From Bradyrhizobium sp. LMTR 3 (GTDB taxonomy: Bacteria; Pseudomonadota; Alphaproteobacteria; Rhizobiales; Xanthobacteraceae): a stretch of DNA of 64,000 bases. Under the pieces are notes generated by a model, which saw only the letters and a program-made list of their open reading frames with translations, was not told the origin of the DNA and did no database searches. The DNA is taken from positions 310,001-374,000 of the forward strand of contig NZ_MAXC01000012.1 in the NCBI RefSeq assembly GCF_001693485.1, given 5' to 3'. Shown piece after piece: positions 1 to 9,247 of the stretch; the first letter of the stretch is position 1; each line of letters begins with the position of its first letter. The position numbers were made by a program, and so were the translations under genes.

Positions 1-129
1 GGGTCAGCATCGCACCCGCTGCGAAAATCTTCGTCATGGCGTTGTGGCAGAACGCAATCGCTGCAAGATGTGGGCGAGCCTTCGACGCCTTTACGAAGCC
101 TTCGGTAGCTATTGGCTGGAAGCTATAAA

Positions 130-483
130 CTAATCAATGCGCTGCGCGTGGACACGCTGCCGCGCCCTTGAATTGTCGTAGCGCGCCTGGTCGCGCGTCG
201 CCGGCGTGACGCAGACCTTGTCGTCCGTCGTTGCTTCGCGCCATACGTAACCTTGCTTGCAAGTCTCGTATCCGTACTGTCCGCGCCCTGCCCGCCGAGC
301 GTCCTGCTGCGCATTGTCGTTCCAGGCCTGCCGGCGGGTTTGTGGCGTGACGCACACGTAATCGCCGCGAGTAGCTTCCCTCCAAACATAACCTTGAGTG
401 CATTTCGCCTGGGCGTAAGCTTGGGGCGTATAGAGAATGATGCCGAACAGTAATGCCGGAAGCGAGAGAGAAAACTGCTTCAT
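130..483 (-). CDS. Small exported protein with two YVWREA/VCVTP repeats
   Basis: This 117-residue protein has a cleavable signal peptide (about residues 1-25, ending AYA-QA). The mature part is two copies of one roughly 29-residue unit, at about 28-56 and 75-103. Each has the pattern C-x-Q-G-YVWREAT-x-x-D-x-VCVTP-x-TR-x-QA, with two cysteines that could form a disulfide. I have seen this YVWREA...VCVTP motif in exported proteins of unrelated soil bacteria, but I know of no function. The ATG at 483 was chosen over the one 12 bases upstream because GGAGGG lies 4 bases before it. It stands alone, with no obvious operon partner. Confidence 0.75.
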   Translation of the reverse strand: MKQFSLSLPALLFGIILYTPQAYAQAKCTQGYVWREATRGDYVCVTPQTRRQAWNDNAQQDARRAGRGQYGYETCKQGYVWREATTDDKVCVTPATRDQARYDNSRARQRVHAQRID

Positions 484-674
484 CAGACCCTCCATTGACT
501 GGAAATGTCGCGGAAGATCTTCTCTTACACCGGCTAAACTTTAGCGTGTATGAACTGGTTCACACTGGGGCGTAACGCTAACGTGACGGCAGGACTCCAC
601 CGTCGTTGGCTCACACAAAACCTCGAGCTATGTGCGCTATTTGGGCCTTAGGAATTACGGCGGCAGTGCCGGAC

Positions 675-1436
675 TCATCGTAATGCGGGCAGCTCAACTC
701 GCCTTTCTGTCTTTCGCGCTGAGATCAGGAGTATCATCGGCCGCTCCAGCTCTTCGGCCAGTTCGGGCAAGTGCTCGATCTGTTCGCGCGCCGGGGCGAA
801 TTCCTCGACCCGGCGCAACTCGAAGCCCGCATCAATCAGCGTGTTGAGCGTCGTGCCGAGCGTCCGGTGATACTTCAGCACGCCCTTGGCGAACCAGTCC
901 GTGCGGCGCTCGCCCTCGACCGAGTAGCCATTGACGGGCCAGGTCTTGCGGCCGTCTTCATCGGCGATCCACTGCGGATGCGCCGCAGCCATGAAGATCG
1001 GATGCTCGATCGTGAAGACCAGATCTGCACCGGGGACCAGCGCCTTGTGGATCATGCGCGCGAGGCGCTCGAAATCCTCGACATAGTGAAAGGTCAGCGC
1101 GCTGTAGACGAGGTCGAAAGCCGCTTCGGGCAGTTCCAGTGTCTCGAGATCGGCGAGCCAATATTCGATGGCCGGGTCCGAGGTATCGACCTTGGCGCGT
1201 GCGATCATGTTCTGCGACAGATCGAAGCCAAGCACCGAGACCGCGCCCTGCGCGCGCATCCAGCGCGCGGCCCAGCCGAAGCCGCAGCCCAGATCGGCCA
1301 CGCGCTTGCCAGTTAGCGCGGGCAGCATGGCCTGAACAGCCGGCCATTCAGGCGCACCGTCCAGCCCATGCACCTGGCGAGGCAATTGGCTGTAGCCAGC
1401 GAAGAAATCGGGATTGTCGTAGATATTCTGTGCCAC
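675..1436 (-). CDS. Class I SAM-dependent methyltransferase
   Basis: This 253-residue protein has the Rossmann methyltransferase core. Glycine-rich motif I (VADLGCGFGW) lies at about residues 46-55, followed by an acidic strand end (VLGFDLS) and a later D-L-V-Y-S-A-L segment. It resembles UbiE/UbiG-like small-molecule methyltransferases of the Methyltransf_11 type; the substrate cannot be told from sequence. The frame is open for another 63 codons upstream. I chose the GTG at 1434-1436 because GGAGA lies 6 bases before it and because the family usually begins with AQNIYD. The in-frame ATGs further upstream lack a ribosome binding site. No neighbour suggests a pathway. Confidence 0.85.
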   Translation of the reverse strand: MAQNIYDNPDFFAGYSQLPRQVHGLDGAPEWPAVQAMLPALTGKRVADLGCGFGWAARWMRAQGAVSVLGFDLSQNMIARAKVDTSDPAIEYWLADLETLELPEAAFDLVYSALTFHYVEDFERLARMIHKALVPGADLVFTIEHPIFMAAAHPQWIADEDGRKTWPVNGYSVEGERRTDWFAKGVLKYHRTLGTTLNTLIDAGFELRRVEEFAPAREQIEHLPELAEELERPMILLISARKTERRVELPALR

Positions 1437-2407
1437 GTTTATCTCCATAATGGAGGCAGGTCGGAACAGCTTTCCGTCTCGATACTCTTCCATCGTGATC
1501 ACTGCTGAGGATCGGTCGACGAAGTTGTAGCGCGAGCCGTCGTCGTTATCGTGCAGTGGCATTACGGCGATAGAAATACGTCGCCAGTGTTTCCCGCGCT
1601 CGCGCGATTTTCCCCGCGCCCCCAATCACTGATTTGCCAATCCTGGCAAGAAACTTATTCCACGCCCGCTTAAAATTTTTCGCTTAACGCGACATCCAAA
1701 TCAATCCTACAACTCCGCCATCCCGTTCCGCTCGAGGGGCGATGGCCAGCGTCACTAACGTTGGGACGGGTTGCGGTGGACGCGGCAGCGTTCGGGCGCG
1801 CGATGTGTTCGCAGGGCGGTCTTTCCGTGAGCGAGCACGACCTGCGCAGACGACCGGCGCTTAAACGCCTCAGCGAAAACTTCTTCTGGCAGCATACGGG
1901 CCGGTCGAAGCGCTTTTGTCCGGGGAAGCCGTGGACGGCAAAACCGCGCGGTCCTGGCACCCGTTGCTGGTGTCAAGCCGATGGAGATTGTCGGGCCCAA
2001 CCGGGCGTTCGATCAATCGCCAATCCGTCGGCGACGGAGGCCAGAGGAATTCGGCTCCGGGGAGAACGCGGCATAAGCCGTTAAAACCACCGCGCAGGGA
2101 AAGCCGGGTGTTCCGGCGCACCTGCGGTCCACCGTGTGCATTCTTGCGCACGACTGCGGGTGTCATGGGCACCCGGCTTTCCCTGCGCCCTCGTTTCCCG
2201 AGGGCTTCGTCGATGCATAACTTCGGGCGCACCCCGCGCCGCGAGATCGCAATGTCATATCCGGCGCCGGCCGCATCTGTCGAAAACAACCATGCGTATC
2301 CGAGCACCGGCATAAGACTGCCCCGCCCGCCCCTGTTTGCGGCGCCGTACCGCTTTTCGCAGAACACGCGGACTGATAATCTGGTGTTATTTCATTATAG
2401 GATTTTA
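1437..2407. other. About 970-base spacer without a convincing gene
   Basis: Several open frames cross this stretch on both strands, but none has a ribosome binding site, a family match or a consistent start. The right half holds the palindromic repeat described at 2092-2188 and sequence around it (about 2040-2260) that I recognise as typical of the same dispersed Bradyrhizobium repeat. The left half (1437-2040) shows nothing I can name. Confidence 0.6.
2092..2188 (+). repeat. Dispersed palindromic repeat with long hairpin
   Basis: Two perfect 19-base arms, GCGCAGGGAAAGCCGGGTG at 2092-2110 and its reverse complement at 2170-2188, enclose a second stem. In that second stem CACCTGCGGTC (2119-2129) pairs with GACTGCGGGTG (2152-2162) using two G-U pairs. 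The innermost segment GTGTGCA...TGCGCAC can pair as well. The wobble pairs work only in RNA copied from this strand. The arm sequence and its surroundings match a repeat I remember from many Bradyrhizobium intergenic regions; that recognition is from memory, not a search. Confidence 0.75.
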
Positions 2408-2413
2408 TTGGAG

Positions 2414-3763
2414 ATGCGCGGGGCTTTTGAGGGGAGCTGCAGATATTCGGCGCTGGTGCTCCTGATCGCGCTGCTCTTCGTTACGCCTGCCGCCGCCGAG
2501 AAGCGTGTCGCGCTTGTCATCGGCAATTCCGCCTATCAAAACGTGACCCGGCTCGACAATCCGCGCAACGACGCGATGCTGATGGCGGAGACGCTTTCGA
2601 GTCTCGGCTTTACCCTGATCGGCGGCCGCGCCCAGCTCGATCTCGACAAGCCGGCGATGGACACCGCCGTGCAGAATTTCGGCCGTCAGGTGCAGGGCGC
2701 CGACGTCGCGCTGTTCTACTATGCGGGGCATGGCGTGCAGGTCTCCGGATCGAACTATCTCGTTCCGGTCAGCGCCAATCCGACGCGCGAGGCCGACGTC
2801 GATTTCCAGATGGTGGACGTCAACCTCGTGCTGCGCCAGATGCAGGGCTCGGGCACGCGCCTCAACATGGTGATCCTCGATGCCTGCCGAAACAATCCGT
2901 TCGGCGCGCGCGGCTTGCGCGCCTCCGACGGCGGTCTCGCGCAGATGCGCGCGCCGGAGGGCACGCTGATCTCCTATGCGACGCAGCCCGGCAATGTTGC
3001 GCAGGACGGTACCGATGGCCACAGTCCCTACACCAAGGCGCTGGCCGCGACGATCAAGCAGACCGGGCTCGACATCTTCCAGACTTTCAACCAGGTCGGT
3101 CTTGCCGTGAAACGTCAGACCGGCGGATCGCAACAGCCCTGGGTGTCCTCCTCGCCGATCGACGGTAATTTCTATTTCGTGCCCCCTGCCCCGGCACCGC
3201 AACAGGTCGCCGTCGCGCCGCAGCCCGAACCACTGGCCTCGACGCTGCGTCGGGATCCAGATCGCATTCCGATCAAGGATCCCGTGCTGCTGCGCGAATT
3301 GAGCGACCGTCTGTTCGAGCTCAATTACGATCCGGAGCCGCTCGACAGCAAGAACGGCATGCGGCTGGCGATCAGCAAGTTTCAGGAGAAGGCCAGGATG
3401 ACGCCGACCGGTGAACCGACCGAAGGCGTGCTGACACGGCTGCGCAAGATGGAAGATTTGAAGCCGTGGGGTTCGATCGTCTACGGACCCGAAAGCGACA
3501 AATGGGGCATGTCCTGGAATCATTCTTCGCGGCGAGCGGCGATCGACGACGCGCTCAAGAATTGCGGCGGCAGCAAATGTCCGATCGAGTTGAGCTTCTA
3601 CGGCTCGCGATGCGGCGCGTTTGCGATCTCGGGAAAGTCCTGGTCACTGGTCCAGCGCGATACCGTTCAGCGCGCCAGGGAGGCCGCGCTTGACGAGTGC
3701 GGCAAGGCTGGCAAATCCTGCCGGATTATTGGTGCGGTCTGTGCCGATGGCTCGGGCCGCTGA
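2414..3763 (+). CDS. Secreted caspase-fold (peptidase C14) protein with DUF4189 C-terminus
   Basis: This 449-residue protein has a signal peptide at about 1-28 (ending PAAA). The caspase domain spans about 30-255, with catalytic His106 in YYAGHG and Cys158 in LDACRNNPF, both intact. Residues about 285-350 look like a peptidoglycan-binding-like helical segment. The last 100 residues (from WGSIVYG), rich in paired cysteines, fit DUF4189. The protein should act in the periplasm or outside the cell. The ATG at 2414 has AGGA 11 bases upstream; a TTG at 2408 with AGGA 5 bases upstream is an equally plausible start. Two small secreted paralogues follow on the same strand, starting 34 bases after the stop. 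Orthocaspases usually cut after Arg or Lys; the substrate here is unknown. Confidence 0.88.
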   Translation: MRGAFEGSCRYSALVLLIALLFVTPAAAEKRVALVIGNSAYQNVTRLDNPRNDAMLMAETLSSLGFTLIGGRAQLDLDKPAMDTAVQNFGRQVQGADVALFYYAGHGVQVSGSNYLVPVSANPTREADVDFQMVDVNLVLRQMQGSGTRLNMVILDACRNNPFGARGLRASDGGLAQMRAPEGTLISYATQPGNVAQDGTDGHSPYTKALAATIKQTGLDIFQTFNQVGLAVKRQTGGSQQPWVSSSPIDGNFYFVPPAPAPQQVAVAPQPEPLASTLRRDPDRIPIKDPVLLRELSDRLFELNYDPEPLDSKNGMRLAISKFQEKARMTPTGEPTEGVLTRLRKMEDLKPWGSIVYGPESDKWGMSWNHSSRRAAIDDALKNCGGSKCPIELSFYGSRCGAFAISGKSWSLVQRDTVQRAREAALDECGKAGKSCRIIGAVCADGSGR

Positions 3764-3797
3764 AATTTGTTGTTCGCGATATTGGAAGCACCTGCTG

Positions 3798-4301
3798 ATG
3801 CTAAACGCCGCCCGACGTTTGAACCGGACCGTCCTCCTCGCGATATCGATCACGCTCGCGTTCGGGCATGGCCTTGCGCACGCGCAATCCGGCAGCGCCG
3901 GCGGCAGCATCGGCAACGATGAAAAATCGCTGTCCGGCTCACGCGAGCCGCCGCGACCGGCTGAATCCTCGCGACGCAATCCATCCGATACAGACGAGCC
4001 GCGCCGCGCCGGACGCAAGAGCGGCGGAGGCGGCGGCAACAATTTTGATGGCGCCTGGGTCGTCCACTCCCGGGGCGTTACCTGTCAGGGTAGCAGCAGC
4101 AACGCGGTCATCGTCACCAGCGGCAAGATCATCGGTCAGAACGCCCGAGGCACCATCAGTTCCGAGGGCCGGGTGTACGGCACCTCGAACGGCAACGGCA
4201 TTACGGTCATCACCACGGGCCGCCTGTCCGGTCGCAGCGGCGGCGGGACGTTCCGGCAATCGGATGGCTGCACCGGGACATGGACGGCGTCGAAGCAATA
4301 G
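3798..4301 (+). CDS. Small secreted Gly/Ser-rich protein, first of a tandem pair
   Basis: This 167-residue protein has a signal peptide (about 1-30, ending AHA-QS), then a conserved SGSAGGSIGNDEKSLSGS block. A basic stretch (DEPRRAGRKS) and a five-glycine linker lead to a C-terminal domain beginning FDGAW. That domain has two cysteines and ends SDGCTGTWTASKQ. The C-terminal domain looks like a small beta-rich secreted fold seen in rhizobial hypothetical proteins, but I cannot name it. GGAAG lies about 9 bases before the ATG. It sits 34 bases after the caspase-fold gene and is likely co-transcribed with it. The next gene is its paralogue. Confidence 0.75.
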   Translation: MLNAARRLNRTVLLAISITLAFGHGLAHAQSGSAGGSIGNDEKSLSGSREPPRPAESSRRNPSDTDEPRRAGRKSGGGGGNNFDGAWVVHSRGVTCQGSSSNAVIVTSGKIIGQNARGTISSEGRVYGTSNGNGITVITTGRLSGRSGGGTFRQSDGCTGTWTASKQ

Positions 4302-4344
4302 CGCGGCTGCTCACCACGGCCGGGAAATATTGGAAGATTTCATT

Positions 4345-4851
4345 ATGAAATACCCGGCTCGACATTCGATCGGAATTGGGCTCCTCTCGCTCGCGATCTC
4401 GGCCGTCATAAGCGGCCCGGCCGTGACGCAGTCCGGCAGCGCCGGCGGCAGCATCGGCAATGACGAGAAGTCGCTGTCCGGTTCACGCGAAGCGCCGCGC
4501 GAGGTCGAATCTTCCAAGCCGGCGCGTCGCAACAAGCCTGAAGCGGATGAGCCGCGCCGCGCGTCGCGAAAAAGCGGCGGAGGTGGCGGCGGCGACTTCG
4601 ATGGCTCATGGGTTGCCGTCGCCGTGGGCACGCCTTGCGGTAGCAGCACCGAGAGATTTGTCATCTCCGGCGGCAGGATTTCGGGCGACCTGAGCTCCGG
4701 GTCAGTCAGCCCCAATGGCTCTACGAGGAGCGGCGGATCGATCCAAGGTTTGAGTTGGACCAACACCGGCCGTTTTTCAGGCCGCAGCGGCTCCGGTTCA
4801 TTCGTCCGGTCTGACGGATGCACCGGACGCTGGACAGCTTCTAAACAATAG
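4345..4851 (+). CDS. Small secreted Gly/Ser-rich protein, second of a tandem pair
   Basis: This 168-residue protein has the same architecture as its upstream neighbour: signal peptide, QSGSAGGSIGNDEKSLSGS block, basic linker (DEPRRASRKS), a run of six glycines, then FDGSW and a C-terminal domain ending SDGCTGRWTASKQ. The 5' third and the last 40 residues are nearly identical between the two, while the middle of the C-terminal domain has diverged, so this is a tandem duplication followed by change in one region. GGAAG lies 9 bases before the ATG. Function unknown; probably part of the caspase-fold transcription unit. Confidence 0.75.
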   Translation: MKYPARHSIGIGLLSLAISAVISGPAVTQSGSAGGSIGNDEKSLSGSREAPREVESSKPARRNKPEADEPRRASRKSGGGGGGDFDGSWVAVAVGTPCGSSTERFVISGGRISGDLSSGSVSPNGSTRSGGSIQGLSWTNTGRFSGRSGSGSFVRSDGCTGRWTASKQ

Positions 4852-5040
4852 AGTTTCCCGTCAGCCGAAAGGCCGCTGTTTTCCACCGCTTTTTCATGGC
4901 CTTAGCCCGCCACATGTGAGGCGGCGCGCGAGCCGCAATTATACCGCATCCGCTCCGAAATTGCGGCTCATTGCGACCCAAGTCTCTGACCAGATTGGGG
5001 GCATCAAGCGTCGAGTAGCGTAGCGTTGCCGGGGATGCAG

Positions 5041-6147
5041 ATGTCGTACCGTTCCGTGAAATTCGTTCCGGCTCTCTTTGCCGGTGTTGTGGCGGGTACA
5101 AATCTGGCCACCGTGACGGATCTTCGGGCGCAGTCGGCTGAGCAACAGGTAGCGGAAGCCGGCACGCGAGCGAACCAGGCCGCAGCAGACAACTGCCTGT
5201 CCGCGCCGAAGGGGGCCACCCCCTCGGGCAGCCATTGGTATTATCGCATCGACCGCACGACAAAACGTCAATGCTGGTATCTGCGCGAGGAGAACGAGAA
5301 GGCCGACGACAAGTTCGCGCGTGCCGCGCCGCCGCAATCGGCGCCGGCGGCGTCTTCGACCGAAGTGCCGCCGCAAACGGAGACGCGCAAGTCGTTCGAT
5401 GACGCGCGCGCCGAATGGGTTGCCCAGCAAGCCCGCGCCGAGCAAAATCCGCCCGCCAAAGCCGAGCCGCGCACAACTGGCGCCGTGCCCGCGTCCGCCG
5501 ATCAGAACGGCCCACGCGCAAACATGCCGAACGTGCTGGCACCGGCGCCGCTCGCGACGATGCGGTGGAACGACGCGCCCGCCGCGAGCGCTTCGACCAA
5601 TCCGACCAATCTCCAAGTCGCTGCCGCCGCCACGCCCGCAGACCAGCCGCCGCAGGCTGACGAAGTGCAGCAGCCGGCAGCAGAACAGGTTGCGCCTCTC
5701 GTGGCAGAACCGGCAAAGCCGACCGCATCGCTGCAGAAGCTGCTTTTGGTGATGGCGGCAGCGCTGGCGCTCGCCGGCCTCACGGTCAGCGCGATCGTCA
5801 GGATCGGGCGCATGCGGGCGCGCCGCGCCATGCGCCGCAAGCGACGCGCGATGTGGGATGCCGCGCGCACCAAACGTCCCGCGCCGCCGGTATTCCACGA
5901 TGAAGACGCCCGGCTGCGGCGCACCGCTGCCGTGCAGCATACCCGCGTGCCCAAGGAGCGGCCCCGCGTGCCGCAGGAGCGCGCCCGCGTACCCCAGGAA
6001 CGAGTACGCATACCGCAAGAACGAGCGCGCATGCCCCAGGAGCGAGTGCGGACACTGCAGGAACGAGCGCGCGTCCCTCAGGAGCGAGAGCGCGATCAGC
6101 AGGTTACGGAAATGCTGGCCCGGCTCGCGCGCAGCGCGCAGACGTAA
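5041..6147 (+). CDS. Membrane-anchored Ala/Pro-rich protein with heptapeptide-repeat tail
   Basis: This 368-residue protein starts with a signal-like hydrophobic segment. A short Cys-containing block follows (DNCLSAPKGATPSGSHWYYRIDR, then RQCWYLR). A long Ala/Pro/Gln-rich region and one membrane helix at about residues 233-255 come next. After the helix the chain is very basic, then carries six 7-residue repeats at 307-348 (R-x-R-V-P-Q-E) and a short end. The SGSHWYYR...CWYLR block recurs in rhizobial exported proteins. The ATG at 5041 was chosen because GGGGA lies 5 bases before it; a TTG at 5026 and an ATG at 5035 are also in frame. It converges on gmk. Function unknown. Confidence 0.7.
   Translation: MSYRSVKFVPALFAGVVAGTNLATVTDLRAQSAEQQVAEAGTRANQAAADNCLSAPKGATPSGSHWYYRIDRTTKRQCWYLREENEKADDKFARAAPPQSAPAASSTEVPPQTETRKSFDDARAEWVAQQARAEQNPPAKAEPRTTGAVPASADQNGPRANMPNVLAPAPLATMRWNDAPAASASTNPTNLQVAAAATPADQPPQADEVQQPAAEQVAPLVAEPAKPTASLQKLLLVMAAALALAGLTVSAIVRIGRMRARRAMRRKRRAMWDAARTKRPAPPVFHDEDARLRRTAAVQHTRVPKERPRVPQERARVPQERVRIPQERARMPQERVRTLQERARVPQERERDQQVTEMLARLARSAQT
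5959..6084 (+). repeat. Six tandem 21-bp coding repeats
   Basis: Six in-frame 21-base units encode R-x-R-[VIMT]-[PL]-Q-E, preceded at 5944-5958 by a partial unit RVPKE. The units differ mostly at third codon positions and at residues 2 and 4, so the array is not recent but the protein pattern is kept. It forms the basic C-terminal tail of the surrounding gene. Confidence 0.9.
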
Positions 6148-6165
6148 CCGAAGCCTACGCGGCAG

Positions 6166-6822
<657 letters not shown>

Positions 6823-6825
6823 CAG

Positions 6826-7713
6826 TCACTCCAGATTCTGGACCTGCTCGCGGAATTGCTCGACCACGTTTTTCATCTCGAGCCCGGTCTGGGTCAATTC
6901 CAGATCGTTCGATTTGGAGCAGCAGGTGTTGACCTCGCGGTTGAATTCCTGGGCGAGGAAATCGAGCCGCCGCCCGACCGGGCCGCCCTTGCCGATCATC
7001 TCGCGGGCCTGCGCGACATGCGAGGCTATGCGGTCGAGCTCTTCGCGAATGTCGGCCTTGGTCGCAATCAGGATCGCTTCCTGATTGAGCCGGTCAGGAT
7101 CGAAGCGTTCGGACGTCTCCAGCAACGCCGCGATCTGTTCGGCGAGGCGGGCCCTGATCGCCTCCGGCTTGCGGCCGGGCGCGGCCTCGGCCTTTTTCGC
7201 CAACCTTTCGATTTCATCCATGCGCTGGATCAGGATTTGCCCGAGCGTCACGCCCTCGCGGCGGCGCATCTCGACGAGATGGCCGAGCGCCTGCTCGAAG
7301 GCGGCCGCCGCCGCATCCTTTGCCGCCTTGTCCTCCGCCTCGTCGCTGTCGGGTTCGACCACCTCGATGACACCCTTGATGCCGAGCAGTCCGTCGATGC
7401 TGGGCGCCACCGCGTCGATCTTGCCGGCGAGCACGCCTGCGACCTTCACGATCGAGGCGAGCACGTCTTCATTGATGCGCACGGTCGAAACCGCGTTGGC
7501 GCGTTTGACGTTGAGGTTGGCGTAAACCGTGCCCCGCGACAGCACCTCGCCGGCGCGTTTCTTGGCAAAGGCCTCCAGTTCGTCCCAACCGGCCGGCAGG
7601 CGCAGGCGCAGGTCAAAGCCCTTGGCGTTGACGGACTTCAGTTCCCATTCGAACGTGTAGGGGCCGCTGGCGCCGTGGCTCCGGGCAAAACCGGTCATGC
7701 TCGATAGCGCCAT
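6826..7713 (-). CDS. yicC: YicC/YloC-family endoribonuclease
   Basis: This 295-residue protein opens with the family hallmark SSMTGFARS at residues 4-12. It has the C-terminal block with RRLDFLAQEFNRE and the E-LTQTGLEMKN segment near the end, both diagnostic of YicC. YicC proteins are ring-forming RNases that act on RNA and small RNAs in E. coli. The start is the ATG at 7713 with GGAAAG about 10 bases upstream. The frame is open far beyond this, but that part overlaps mltG and is noise. Its gene lies between mltG and gmk, which fits the usual context. Confidence 0.95.
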   Translation of the reverse strand: MALSSMTGFARSHGASGPYTFEWELKSVNAKGFDLRLRLPAGWDELEAFAKKRAGEVLSRGTVYANLNVKRANAVSTVRINEDVLASIVKVAGVLAGKIDAVAPSIDGLLGIKGVIEVVEPDSDEAEDKAAKDAAAAAFEQALGHLVEMRRREGVTLGQILIQRMDEIERLAKKAEAAPGRKPEAIRARLAEQIAALLETSERFDPDRLNQEAILIATKADIREELDRIASHVAQAREMIGKGGPVGRRLDFLAQEFNREVNTCCSKSNDLELTQTGLEMKNVVEQFREQVQNLE

Positions 7714-7840
7714 CGCGTAACACTTTCCAAAAGACAGGGATTTCGAGACTCGAAATGAATGGCGGGACCATAAGCCGATTTCCGCCAAAGTGGAATTGCG
7801 TTCCGGCTGCGGCCTGGAACGCCTTCGCGACCGGCGGGCG

Positions 7841-9121
7841 TCAGCGCTGAACCACCGGCGGCGTCGTGGTCGATTGCGCGCCCTGGCGGGCCGGCGCGGT
7901 TGCAGGTGCCGGAGGGCGGGCGGGCGGCTTTTTAGCCGGCGCTGCCGGCCGCGGCGTCGTCGCGGTTGGATTGGTATCGGCCGGTGCTCCGGCCCCCGTA
8001 GGCGGCGGCGCGTCCTCCGATGGTTCGACAGTGTCGTTCTGAATCTGCTTTTCCAACGACCGCAGCTTGACAACGTTCTTCTGGTGCTGGTCGTAGGTCT
8101 CGGTAAAGGCGTGCCCACCCGTTCCATCAGCCACGAAGAACAGGTCGCGCGTGCGTGCCGGGTTGGCGGCGGCTTCGAGCGAGGCGCGGCCCGGATTGGC
8201 GATCGGCCCGGGCGGCAAACCGTCGATCACATAGGTATTGTAGGGCGACGGCTGCGTAATCTCGGAGCGCTTGATCGGCCGGCCCAGCGTTCCCTTGCCG
8301 CCGACCAGGCCATAGATGATCGTCGGATCCGACTGCAGCTTGATCCTTTGCCGCAGGCGATTGGCGAATACCGCCGCCACGCGGCTGCGCTCGTCGGCCC
8401 GGCCGGTTTCCTTCTCGATGATCGAGGCCAGCGTGATGAGCTGATCCAGCGACCTGACCGGAACGTCCGGATTGCGGCGCTCCCAGATTTCCGTGAGCAC
8501 CCGCTTCTGGGTCTGCTGCATGCGCTGGATCACCTGCTCGCGCGTGGTGCCGCGCGGAAACTTGTAGGTTTCGGGCAGCAACGTGCCTTCGCGGGGTATT
8601 TCCCGAACCGAGCCGGCGAAGATGTCGTTGTCGAGGAGTCGCGTCACGATCTGTTCGGAGGTCAGACCTTCCGGAATCGTGACGGCATGCTGCACCACCT
8701 TGCCTTCGACGATGGTGGCGATGACGTCGCGCAGGCTGGCGCTCTTCTGGAAGGAATATTCGCCGGGCTTGAGGTCGGAGCTCGCCTTCAGCGCAAACAC
8801 GCCGCCGATGAATACCCAGGGATTGACGTTGATCACGCCTTCACGCAGCAGTGCGTCGGCGATGTCGCGCTTTCCGGCACGCGAGGGAATGTTGACGATC
8901 TTGTCTTCCTTCAGCGGACCGGGCGTTTCCAGGATTTGTCTGCCGTAATAGTACACCGCTCCCACCCCGATCATCAGAATGATCAGGATGGTAAAGATGG
9001 CATTGCCGACCACCACGAATGGATTGCGGGCGCGATCTGACCGCTTCGGCGGCGGCGGCACCTGCTCGGGCTCCAACGCAGCGCGCGGGCTTCGTGGTGA
9101 AATGGGCGGCCTCTCACTCAT
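7841..9121 (-). CDS. mltG: Endolytic transglycosylase MltG
   Basis: This 426-residue inner-membrane enzyme cleaves nascent peptidoglycan and is thought to end glycan strand growth. It has a short cytoplasmic tail, one membrane helix at about 36-58, a LysM-like part (VNIPSRAGKRDIADALL), and the YceG catalytic domain. The catalytic Glu is at 236 in LASIIEKETG, and the motif DPTIIYG at 265-271 is present. The last 50 residues are a Pro/Ala-rich tail not needed for catalysis and variable in rhizobia. It is followed on the same strand by yicC and gmk and preceded by fabF. Confidence 0.95.
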   Translation of the reverse strand: MSERPPISPRSPRAALEPEQVPPPPKRSDRARNPFVVVGNAIFTILIILMIGVGAVYYYGRQILETPGPLKEDKIVNIPSRAGKRDIADALLREGVINVNPWVFIGGVFALKASSDLKPGEYSFQKSASLRDVIATIVEGKVVQHAVTIPEGLTSEQIVTRLLDNDIFAGSVREIPREGTLLPETYKFPRGTTREQVIQRMQQTQKRVLTEIWERRNPDVPVRSLDQLITLASIIEKETGRADERSRVAAVFANRLRQRIKLQSDPTIIYGLVGGKGTLGRPIKRSEITQPSPYNTYVIDGLPPGPIANPGRASLEAAANPARTRDLFFVADGTGGHAFTETYDQHQKNVVKLRSLEKQIQNDTVEPSEDAPPPTGAGAPADTNPTATTPRPAAPAKKPPARPPAPATAPARQGAQSTTTPPVVQR

Positions 9122-9247
9122 CGATGCAACCTGAATCCTGTCGGTTCAATCGCGACTCGGCAATCCCTTGCCCAGCCGATAGCATACGCCCGTATGTAGA
9201 AGTCATCGCCGAATACGGCAAAACGGTGGAGTCGTTCTAAACACTTG

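Noticed and set aside
1..133. Short open frames at the left edge, including a minus-strand start at 37 (MTKIFAAGAML) and plus-strand frames ending at 128-133
   Set aside because: No ribosome binding site, no family match, and too little sequence to choose between strands.
1761..2084. Plus-strand frame of 107 codons and overlapping minus-strand frames
   Set aside because: High-GC random frames; no start signal, biased composition rich in Arg, Pro and Gly, and part lies in a known type of repeat.
2414..3763. The caspase-fold gene as part of an antiphage defence system
   Set aside because: It has a signal peptide and no neighbouring nucleotide cyclase, reverse transcriptase, gasdermin or STAND gene, so an intracellular defence role is not supported.
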